Of a stretch of 64,000 nt of DNA, positions 57,561 to 64,000 are shown piece by piece (within the stretch, counting starts at the first letter, position 1; each line of letters opens with the position of its first letter). The DNA is taken from positions 62,001 through 126,000 of the forward strand of contig NZ_PGVH01000043.1 of NCBI RefSeq assembly GCF_004168585.1. Direction: 5' to 3'. The position numbers and the translations under genes are program-made. Source of the DNA: Shewanella sp. OPT22 (lineage in GTDB: Bacteria > Pseudomonadota > Gammaproteobacteria > Enterobacterales > Shewanellaceae). The notes under the pieces were generated by a model. The model had not been told where the DNA came from. It saw only the letters and a program-made list of their open reading frames with translations, and did no database searches.

Positions 57561-58400
57561 TTAACTGTATTTATTCGAAAGACTTCTTATTATCGCAGCT
57601 AAACTTGGCGCAATGCTTTGATGAGCGGGATAACATAATCCAATTCTTCTGAACATTCTCGGGCCATCAAAATTTACTTTCGCTAGTCTTGGTTCATCTT
57701 CAATAAGTCCATCTGGCAAAAAACTAATTCCAAAACCACCGAGCACTAATGATTGCACTAATGATTTTGAAGATGCTTTAGCGACTAGGTTTAAAGAAAT
57801 ATGATTGCAAGCCAATAAACCGATGGTTTGTTGATGAGCTTTACAAGGTGGGCACTCTATAAACGGGTAACCGTGGAGTTTTTCAGGGGTTACCAGTTCT
57901 TCGTTTGTAAGCGTGTGGTTTGAAGGCACACACAGAACATAATCTTCTTCCCATAGCGGAATGAATATTTCATCCTCATGTTTTAATTCTTCAATGATTA
58001 GCCTAGCATCTGCTTGTGCTGACAACTCAACTAATTCTAGATCTAAGTGTTCAATAGCTTCGTTACAAGTCGTGAGTACTTTCGAAAGCCTGCGTTGACT
58101 TAAATCAGGCATCACAGCTAACTGAAACTTAACTCTGTTTGCTTTCTGTTTGAATAAGCCAGGAAGCTCTTTTGCTTCTTCAACTAATTTTAAAGCGAGA
58201 GGATATAGGTATTGAGCATTATCTAATGCTTTTACGCCTTTCTTACTACGCTCAAACAGTTTGCCACCGAGTTGTTCTTCTAACTGTTTAAGCCCTGCAG
58301 AAAGCGATGGTTGACTTACGTGACACCTGTTTGCTGCTGCTGTGATGTTGTTTTCTTCAAAAATTGCGATAAAAAAGCGTAATAATCTTAAATCAACCAT
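57561..58400 (-). CDS. LysR-family transcriptional regulator
   Basis: A 279-aa regulator with the N-terminal helix-turn-helix NNITAAANRCHVSQPSLSAG and QLEEQLGGKLFERSKKGV, followed by a periplasmic-binding-fold effector domain (FQLAVMPDLSQRRLSKVL). ECPPCKAH has a CxxC-like pair that could be redox-sensitive, as in OxyR-like members, but this is speculative. It is divergent from an SDR gene with a 171-base gap holding a T-N11-A palindrome at 58426-58440, so the SDR gene is its likely target. Confidence 0.93.
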   Translation of the reverse strand: MVDLRLLRFFIAIFEENNITAAANRCHVSQPSLSAGLKQLEEQLGGKLFERSKKGVKALDNAQYLYPLALKLVEEAKELPGLFKQKANRVKFQLAVMPDLSQRRLSKVLTTCNEAIEHLDLELVELSAQADARLIIEELKHEDEIFIPLWEEDYVLCVPSNHTLTNEELVTPEKLHGYPFIECPPCKAHQQTIGLLACNHISLNLVAKASSKSLVQSLVLGGFGISFLPDGLIEDEPRLAKVNFDGPRMFRRIGLCYPAHQSIAPSLAAIIRSLSNKYS

Positions 58401-58425
58401 ATATACTGTGTTTATAACTCTATCA

Positions 58426-58440
58426 ATAGGCTCAGCCTAT
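58426..58440. promoter_or_regulatory. LysR-type binding palindrome
   Basis: ATAGGC-TCA-GCCTAT is a perfect inverted repeat with the T-N11-A spacing of LysR regulators. It lies 26 bases upstream of the LysR gene, in the divergent region with the SDR gene, fitting auto-repression plus control of the SDR gene. Confidence 0.6.
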
Positions 58441-58571
58441 CATATCTAGCTGAAATTAGTATTTTTCAATTGTTTTTCTGCTACCTATACTAAGCCTACT
58501 TTCCTTAATATTGCTTCAACTAAGCGATATCAAAAGATATTTCAATTGATTAACAAATATAGGCAAATCTA

Positions 58572-59306
58572 ATGACAGATTCGAAAACTAAAGAGTTAGT
58601 AGTTATTACAGGTGCATCTTCTGGTATTGGTGCTGCTATTGCAAAAGCTTTTAACAATGCTGGCCACCCATTACTTCTTCTTGCACGCCGTGTAGAAAAA
58701 ATGGAAGAACTTGGTCTAGAAAACACTATGCTTGCAAAAGTAGACGTTACTGATCGTGATGCAATGACTGCTGCCATTAAAGAAGCCGAAGCTAAGTTTG
58801 GTCCAGTAGGTGGTTTAGTCAATAACGCCGGTGTTATGTTGCTTGGTCAAGCTGATGTGCAAGATCCTGCTGAATGGCAAAAAATGATGGACGTTAACGT
58901 GATGGGAGTTCTTAACGGAATTCATTCAGTTTTAGCTGACATGAAAGAACGTCGTAACGGTACTATCATCAACATCAGCTCTATTGCTGGTCGTAAAACG
59001 TTTGGTGCTCACGCTGCTTATTGTGGAACTAAATTTGCGGTACACGCATTAACTGAAAATATTCGTGAAGAAGTTGCTCCATTTGACGTTCGTATGGTAA
59101 CAATTGCACCAGGTGCTGTTGAAACTGAATTACTTGGCCATACCACAAATAAAGACATCGTTGCTGGTTATGAAGATTGGAAAGGGTCAATGGGCGGTGC
59201 TATTCACCCTGAGACAATTGCTGAAGCAACATTATTTGCTTTCCAACAACCACAAAGTGTTTGTATTCGTGAAATCGTAGTGGCAGCTACACGTCAAGAA
59301 CCATAA
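58572..59306 (+). CDS. short-chain dehydrogenase/reductase
   Basis: A 244-aa classical SDR: nucleotide site TGASSGIGAAIAKAF, NNAGVM, the catalytic serine in INISSIAGRK, and YxxxK in AAYCGTKFAVHAL. PGAVETELL follows. The early basic residue in ARRVEKM suggests NADP(H) use. Closest in layout to YdfG/clavaldehyde-type oxidoreductases; substrate unknown. Likely controlled by the divergent LysR regulator; ends at the terminator 59335-59366. Confidence 0.92.
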   Translation: MTDSKTKELVVITGASSGIGAAIAKAFNNAGHPLLLLARRVEKMEELGLENTMLAKVDVTDRDAMTAAIKEAEAKFGPVGGLVNNAGVMLLGQADVQDPAEWQKMMDVNVMGVLNGIHSVLADMKERRNGTIINISSIAGRKTFGAHAAYCGTKFAVHALTENIREEVAPFDVRMVTIAPGAVETELLGHTTNKDIVAGYEDWKGSMGGAIHPETIAEATLFAFQQPQSVCIREIVVAATRQEP

Positions 59307-59334
59307 TAAATAGAATTATTTCCCTTGTGAATTC

Positions 59335-59366
59335 AAAAAGCCCTGATTTTTAAGTCAGGGCTTTTT
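59335..59366. terminator. Rho-independent terminator after the SDR gene
   Basis: AAAAAGCCCTGA (59335-59346) pairs with TCAGGGCTTTTT (59355-59366); U-runs on both strands. It also serves the convergent DUF2069 gene. Confidence 0.88.
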
Positions 59367-59388
59367 ACATTAGAAGAGTAAAACTAAA

Positions 59389-59763
59389 TTAGTCTTTCTT
59401 TTTTTTCTTTAATCCAAGCCCTAATTCTCGGCCTCTCAAGCGTGCATAATAAGAGAATCCGATTAAAAGCCCCATTAATAAGACTGATTCAACAATTGCG
59501 AATGCTCGAATACTTTCCTCTACATAGAGCAAAGTAAAGCTATGCAATAAATAAATACATAAAATAAAACTGGCCCAAGCAAAGGTGTATGGCTTACCTT
59601 TTATGATGCCTCTTATCGGGAATAGCAGCGGCACAATCCACAGCAAAGAGAAAATCCAGCTGTAAGTGCCATTGAGTCCCAATTGAACAAAGTAGCTTCC
59701 TAGCAGAAGCAGTAAAGCTAAATAACCAATCTGGTTTAACTTGAGTAAAGTTTGAGTCTGCAT
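59389..59763 (-). CDS. DUF2069 membrane protein
   Basis: A 124-aa protein with four hydrophobic helices (IGYLALLLLLGSYFV, WIFSLLWIVPLLFPI, FAWASFILCIYLLHSF, FAIVESVLLMGLLIGFSYY) and a lysine-rich C-terminal tail. The RGIIKGKPYTFAWASF motif is typical of DUF2069. Function unknown. It lies 10 bases after the YfgD-type gene, in the same operon as that gene. Confidence 0.83.
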   Translation of the reverse strand: MQTQTLLKLNQIGYLALLLLLGSYFVQLGLNGTYSWIFSLLWIVPLLFPIRGIIKGKPYTFAWASFILCIYLLHSFTLLYVEESIRAFAIVESVLLMGLLIGFSYYARLRGRELGLGLKKKKKD

Positions 59764-59773
59764 CTTTGTCTCG

Positions 59774-60124
59774 TTAAATAATGTCTAATACATTTTCTGG
59801 TGGGCGACCAATAACAGCTTTACCGTTAGCCAGTACAATGGGTCTTTCAATGAGTTTCGGTGTTTCAACCATCGCGTTGACAAGGTCTTCGCTTGTTTTA
59901 TTTACATCCGATAAGTTCTGCGCCTTATATTCGTCTTCTTTCGTACGCATCATCTCTCTAGGGGCGAAATTAAGCAGCTCAAGTAATTTTTTTATGTCAC
60001 TTGAACTAGGTGCCACTTTTAAGTATTCCACAATGGTGACTTCACAGTTGTTTTCTTCTAATAGCGCAAGTGTTTGGCGACTCTTAGAGCATCTAGGATT
60101 ATGGTAGATGGTTGCTTTTGTCAT
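59774..60124 (-). CDS. yfgD: ArsC-family (YfgD-type) oxidoreductase
   Basis: A 116-aa thioredoxin-fold protein with YHNPRCSKSRQTL (single catalytic cysteine of the arsenate-reductase family), LIERPIVL and the C-terminal GRPPENVL. Next to bepA (yfgC), as in E. coli, it is best called YfgD. Whether it reduces arsenate is not known; no ars genes are nearby. Confidence 0.9.
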   Translation of the reverse strand: MTKATIYHNPRCSKSRQTLALLEENNCEVTIVEYLKVAPSSSDIKKLLELLNFAPREMMRTKEDEYKAQNLSDVNKTSEDLVNAMVETPKLIERPIVLANGKAVIGRPPENVLDII

Positions 60125-60201
60125 TATTCAATAACCTATATTTTTTATATCTTTAAATTTTATCAAACTGTGAGGTAGATAGCTAAATCTAATATAGCTA
60201 C

Positions 60202-61671
60202 CTACTTTAATTCATCAAGGTCTCTTTCAGCTCGTTTAAATTGCCTGATCTTAGCTTCAATTCGAGCTAACTGAAGTGAGTTGTTTTTTGTCTTTTGATG
60301 AGCATAGTTCAATTGATCTATCGCACCTTTATAATTAGCTGAAAGAGCAAGTAACTCTGCTTTTGTGTAATGCTCTAACGCAGACTGACCTTCTTTATGA
60401 TAAGCATCAAATAATAATTGATAGGCTAATACATTCTGTTTATCTAAATAAATAGACTCTTGCAAAAGTGGTATCGCTTTTTGTGGCTTACCTTCTTCAA
60501 TATACGCATTAGCTAAATTGATATTGATAACTTGTGACGTTGGTTTTAATTTTAGCTGTTCATTAAGCATTACAACGGCTTTATCGTATTCACCGGCTTC
60601 AAGTAATAAATCTGTTTTTGTATCTATATAAAACAAATTCTCAGGATCTTTTTTTAGCAATTCATCAATGATCTTAGTGGCAGGCTTAAACTCCTCCAAA
60701 CGAAAGAGAGCAAGTGCTTTGCCGTAGAGCGCAGCATCCTTAAAAGCAAACGTTTCCTTTTTAAGCTGATTGTCAAACATGCCCAATGCTTGTTGTGGGT
60801 TATAGCTTGAAAAACGAACTTGAATTCGAGCTTTAGCTAATTGGAAATTAATATCATCTGGTATATAGCGATGTGGATAAAGTGCGGCACGGTTTCTTGC
60901 CTCTGAGATACGTGACTCTGGGAGTGGGTGAGTTAACAGCATTTCAGGTAGTTTGGTTGTAAAACGATACTTAGCCGCTAATTTATTGAAAAAAGTATAA
61001 GCGGCTTCGGGATCAAAACCGGCATCAACCATCACTTTTGTACCAATTCTATCGGCCTCTTTTTCGAAGCTTCGGGTGTAATTAATTTTTGCCTGAGTAG
61101 CTAAAGCCTGTGTTGTCGCTAAAGCGGCTATACCCGCTTGAGGAGCTGCAACAGTTAATAAAATGGCACCTAAAACACCAGCAATAGTAGCGGGTCCGGC
61201 TTTTTGTGATGCTTCAACTTGTCGTGCTAGGTGTCTTTGAGTAACGTGTGTGATCTCGTGAGCGAGCACCGATGCAATCTCACTTTCATTATCCGCGTTT
61301 AAGAAGAGCCCTGTATGAACACCAACATGTCCACCGAAAAATGCGAAAGCATTGATTTCATCATTCCTAAGCAAGAAAAAGGTAAAAGGCGTTTTGACAT
61401 CAGTTGCATGGGCAACTAATTTATTACCCAGCTCAGTCAGGTACTGTTCAAGTACGGGATCATAAAGCATAGGTGCAGATGAGCGAATCACTCTCATGTA
61501 GGCGTCACCGTATTTTAATTCTTTATCAATACTGAATGTGTTGTTCGCTGCACTTCCTAAGTCTGGTAGGTCAGTATTGGCAAAACTATGCGCAGCACTC
61601 ATCAGTAAAAAGGCACCAGATAGGGATGTCAATAAAGGCTTGAATAGCTTCTTGAATGCATGTGTTTTCAA
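60202..61671 (-). CDS. bepA: periplasmic metalloprotease/chaperone BepA
   Basis: A 489-aa protein: signal peptide (LTSLSGAFLLMSAAHSFA), M48 zinc-protease domain with VLAHEITHVTQRH (HExxH near residue 136) and the third-ligand region RSFEKEADRIG, then C-terminal TPR helices (PENLFYIDTKTDLLLEAGEY, INLANAYIEEGKPQKAI). Length matches E. coli BepA (487 aa). It maintains outer-membrane assembly, notably LptD. A near-perfect hairpin overlaps its 3' end (60174-60205). Confidence 0.96.
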   Translation of the reverse strand: MKTHAFKKLFKPLLTSLSGAFLLMSAAHSFANTDLPDLGSAANNTFSIDKELKYGDAYMRVIRSSAPMLYDPVLEQYLTELGNKLVAHATDVKTPFTFFLLRNDEINAFAFFGGHVGVHTGLFLNADNESEIASVLAHEITHVTQRHLARQVEASQKAGPATIAGVLGAILLTVAAPQAGIAALATTQALATQAKINYTRSFEKEADRIGTKVMVDAGFDPEAAYTFFNKLAAKYRFTTKLPEMLLTHPLPESRISEARNRAALYPHRYIPDDINFQLAKARIQVRFSSYNPQQALGMFDNQLKKETFAFKDAALYGKALALFRLEEFKPATKIIDELLKKDPENLFYIDTKTDLLLEAGEYDKAVVMLNEQLKLKPTSQVININLANAYIEEGKPQKAIPLLQESIYLDKQNVLAYQLLFDAYHKEGQSALEHYTKAELLALSANYKGAIDQLNYAHQKTKNNSLQLARIEAKIRQFKRAERDLDELK

Positions 61672-61770
61672 ATTAGGCCTATAATTTATTTTAATGATAT
61701 TTACATACTAGCTTGTGGTTTCTGCTACAACTTAGGATAATAGTATTAACAATCATTGAGCAGTCTGACT

Positions 61771-62004
61771 ATGCTTTGTATTGATTTAACCAATTTTCGC
61801 TGTCCTTTACCATTAGTAAAAACCAAATTAGCACTAAAAACATTACCGGAAGGCGAAAAATTGCAGGTTTTATTATCTGACCGTAATTCTAGGCACGATG
61901 TTCCCAAGTATTTGATCAAAGAAGGTTACTTTGTTCAGGAAGTAAGCAATTCCTCTGAATTACTTGAGCTTATTGTTGCAAAATCAAATAGAGAACAACG
62001 CTAA
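61771..62004 (+). CDS. TusA-like sulfurtransferase
   Basis: A 77-aa protein with the TusA/YedF signature FRCPLPLVKTKLALK; the cysteine in C-P-x-P is the persulfide carrier. The C-terminal half (VPKYLIKEGYFVQEVS) is typical. The frame opens 5 codons earlier at TTG; ATG 61771 is preferred. It sits directly before perM, separated by one base, an arrangement that recurs in gammaproteobacteria. Function beyond sulfur transfer is unknown. Confidence 0.85.
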   Translation: MLCIDLTNFRCPLPLVKTKLALKTLPEGEKLQVLLSDRNSRHDVPKYLIKEGYFVQEVSNSSELLELIVAKSNREQR

Positions 62005-62005
62005 T

Positions 62006-63085
62006 ATGTACACATTATTATCAAATTGGTACAAAGACAGGTTTAGTGATCCTCAAGCTGTTACTTTAATTCTTATTATTGCTTCTATCTTTTTCTTAGT
62101 CTATTTCGCTGCAGGAATTCTAGCTCCTTTAATCGTTGCACTTGTTTTGGCTTTTTTACTTGAATGGCCAGTTAATCAGATGCAACGCTTTGGCATTAAT
62201 AGAACATTTGGCACGAGCATAGTTGTTTTGTGTTTTATCGGCTTAATGCTGATGGTCGTATTAGGTGTAATTCCAAGCGTTTGGAAGCAGGGAAGTGCTT
62301 TAATCTCTGAGTTACCAGAAATGATTGATAAAGGGATGGTAATTTTAAAAGAGCTTGCGGAAAAGTACCCCGAATACATAAGTATTGATCAATTAAACGC
62401 TTTAGTTTCTGAAACTCAATCGATGGTTGATACTCAGCATTTATTTGATTTAGGTAAGCAACTACTAGGAGTTTCAGCATCTATTTTAGTGTTGATGGTT
62501 TATGCTATTTTAGTACCACTGCTTGTATTCTTTTTCTTGAAGGATAAACAATCTCTGATCGCGGGCAGTAAACGATTTTTTCCAAGTAACCGGCAACTTG
62601 CTGGGCAAGTTTGGTCAGAGATGCATCAACAACTGTTTAATTATATTCGCGGTAAAATCATAGAGTTAGTAGCTGTTGGTGTTGCAAGTTACATTTTTTT
62701 TGCCATCATGGGTCTACAATACGCAGTTCTACTTGGGGTATTAACTGGCATCAGTGTTCTTATTCCATTTTTAGGAGCAACACTAGTCACCTTACCAATT
62801 GTGTTGGTTGCATTCTTTCAGTGGGGTATCAGCCCTGAATTTGGTTACTTGTTGTTGGGTTACGGTATAATTCAAGCGATTGATGGAAATGTATTAGTAC
62901 CGTTGTTGTTTTCTGATGCTGTAGACTTACACCCTGTCATTATTATCGCTGCTGTATTGATTTTTGGCGGCATCTGGGGTGTATGGGGAGTGTTTTTTGC
63001 TATTCCTTTAGCATCATTAATAAAAGCCGTTATCAATGCTTGGCCTAAGAAATTAGATTCAATTGACGCTAAGGCCATGGGCTAG
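62006..63085 (+). CDS. perM: PerM/AI-2E-transporter family membrane protein
   Basis: A 359-aa protein with the eight-helix AI-2E family layout. It begins MYTLLSNWYKDRFSDPQAV, near-identical in pattern to E. coli PerM, followed by LAPLIVALVLAFLLEWPVN, MVYAILVPLLVFFFLKDK and the C-terminal GIIQAIDGNVLVPLLFSDAV and VWGVFFAIPLASLIKAVI. The frame extends 14 codons upstream into tusA, but the family start is ATG 62006. Transport substrate not established. It ends with a 4-base overlap with the convergent orphan gene. Confidence 0.92.
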   Translation: MYTLLSNWYKDRFSDPQAVTLILIIASIFFLVYFAAGILAPLIVALVLAFLLEWPVNQMQRFGINRTFGTSIVVLCFIGLMLMVVLGVIPSVWKQGSALISELPEMIDKGMVILKELAEKYPEYISIDQLNALVSETQSMVDTQHLFDLGKQLLGVSASILVLMVYAILVPLLVFFFLKDKQSLIAGSKRFFPSNRQLAGQVWSEMHQQLFNYIRGKIIELVAVGVASYIFFAIMGLQYAVLLGVLTGISVLIPFLGATLVTLPIVLVAFFQWGISPEFGYLLLGYGIIQAIDGNVLVPLLFSDAVDLHPVIIIAAVLIFGGIWGVWGVFFAIPLASLIKAVINAWPKKLDSIDAKAMG

Positions 63086-63969
63086 CTATTTTGCTTGATA
63101 ATAAAGTATTCTCTTCTGTTGGTTGAAAAGCAAGCGTTGACGTCAGTTCTGTCTCTATTAGGAGCGGTGGTTTGATGTTCAAAGGAAATATTGGGATTTA
63201 GGTTTTTTGTTCTTAGTATTTCCAAGCTTGTTTGTACAACCCCGTCATCAGTCGTTGTGCTTATCTCAAAAAGAGCTGTTAAAACACGATAATCATTCGT
63301 ATTAAAGTATCTAGACAGCTGGTCTGAAATTGTTCCATGGGATTCTTCGGATGCTCCAACCATCATAGGTGATATATTGAAATTATTTGCACGTAAGGGG
63401 GCTGGTTGATTAGGCGTGTATACCAGAGCAGGATGAGTTCCAGCTCCGATTTGATTTGCATAAACATTACCAGCTAGCCTGGTTGCTTGAGGAGTTCTTG
63501 TTAAGTGCCTTTGCTCTCGTTGCGGATTACGACTAAATCTAACTAAATCTTGTTGTTGTGCTGCTCGAATATTAGGGGTTGATGTCTTTAGTGTGGCATT
63601 CGGAAGTAAATCGTCCCCATTCCGAGTTAATCTGAGCTGATAGATAGCTCCTCCAGTACCTTCAATCGGGGTAAGACTTAAATTAAATTGATTTGCATAT
63701 TGAGGCCTAAAAAAGCTTTTAATTGCTTGATTAAGTTCTTCTATATTTCCAAGTGAATCATAATCATCGCCAGCATTCAAGGTAGCCACAACATTTTTAA
63801 AAGCTGCCCTATAAGGGCCAAGTGCTTTTATACAAGGTTCGAGTTGTCTATATAAAGCTTCAGAAGTTGCCTCATTTACTGGGTCCGCAATATTAAGACT
63901 ACCAAGCTCAACTAAGCGTGTTGTTGCGATATTAATTTGCTGTTGAATGTTTCCTAATCCCACTGCCAT
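63082..63969 (-). CDS. orphan protein of unknown function (295 aa)
   Basis: Starts at ATG 63969 after a strong AAGGGGG ribosome site. No signal peptide and no membrane helix. The N-terminal part is helical (IQQQINIATTRLVELGSLNI). The middle is rich in Arg, Gln, Asn and Thr (FSRNPQREQRHLTRTPQ), looks partly disordered, and is followed by a compact C-terminal domain. I do not recognise it. The layout, a helical start, polar linker and small end domain without export signal, would fit a secreted effector, but nothing proves it. It overlaps perM by 4 bases. Confidence 0.55.
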   Translation of the reverse strand: MAVGLGNIQQQINIATTRLVELGSLNIADPVNEATSEALYRQLEPCIKALGPYRAAFKNVVATLNAGDDYDSLGNIEELNQAIKSFFRPQYANQFNLSLTPIEGTGGAIYQLRLTRNGDDLLPNATLKTSTPNIRAAQQQDLVRFSRNPQREQRHLTRTPQATRLAGNVYANQIGAGTHPALVYTPNQPAPLRANNFNISPMMVGASEESHGTISDQLSRYFNTNDYRVLTALFEISTTTDDGVVQTSLEILRTKNLNPNISFEHQTTAPNRDRTDVNACFSTNRREYFIIKQNS

Positions 63970-64000
63970 ATTTAATAACCCCCTTGAAAGTACTTGATTA

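Noticed and set aside
60174-60205. Terminator of bepA
   Set aside because: An 11-bp stem with one mismatch overlaps the bepA stop, but there is no U-tract on the minus strand and transcription into yfgD may well continue.

Overview
The window reads as a chromosomal stretch of a marine-type gammaproteobacterium of the Shewanella/Alteromonadales kind. This is inferred from the gene set and gene order: metG next to apbC-udk-dcd, the pabC-mltG-tmk-holB-pilZ-tatD string, thrS-infC-rpmI-rplT, pheS-pheT-ihfA, and bepA with a YfgD-type arsC. A Parashewanella-like genome is plausible but cannot be proved from the sequence alone. No tRNA, rRNA, CRISPR array, insertion sequence or prophage was recognised.

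Layout. 1-6150: the end of a small secreted protein, a YdiJ-type FAD/Fe-S oxidoreductase, a DUF1285 protein, a MarR regulator, and tryptophanase preceded by a TnaC-like leader peptide. 6374-11991: a periplasmic solute-binding-like protein, a nitrilase-family lipoprotein, metG and a secreted FG-GAP/VCBS-like protein. 12188-18873: a mostly overlapping housekeeping run for Fe-S assembly, nucleotides, folate, cell wall and DNA polymerase (apbC, udk, dcd, pabC, mltG, tmk, holB, pilZ, tatD). 19130-22104: rsmF, then aroG (DAHP synthase) behind an attenuator whose leader peptide is packed with Phe, Tyr and Trp.

22135-35266 is the accessory part: three co-directional paralogous genes (1781, 1857 and 586 aa). 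The two giants end in a divergent protein-kinase fold. They carry an IQ-like motif before it, an internally duplicated helical module and, in one of them, 139-residue repeats. I cannot assign a function; this is the best candidate for an undescribed system in the window.

35436-41308: a DUF188 protein, an exported DsrE-like protein, a serine/threonine dehydratase, and a four-gene MacB/HlyD-type ABC export operon with a Yip1 membrane protein. 41428-45855: an iron-linked operon (porin, imelysin lipoprotein, di-heme DUF1111 lipoprotein) behind a perfect FNR-type box and a good Fur box. 45984-57499: nadA, then translation genes. thrS has an operator hairpin displaying a CGU anticodon in a 7-nt loop; infC starts at the non-canonical codon ATA; rpmI, rplT, pheS, pheT and ihfA follow, with an amidohydrolase and a chemoreceptor on the other strand between rplT and pheS. 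57561-63969: a divergent LysR/SDR pair, DUF2069, yfgD, bepA, a TusA-like protein, perM and an orphan gene of unknown function.

Regulation by RNA is a theme. Four separate loci (tnaA, aroG, thrS, infC) show recognisable leader-peptide, attenuator, operator or start-codon control, although not every element matches the E. coli model.
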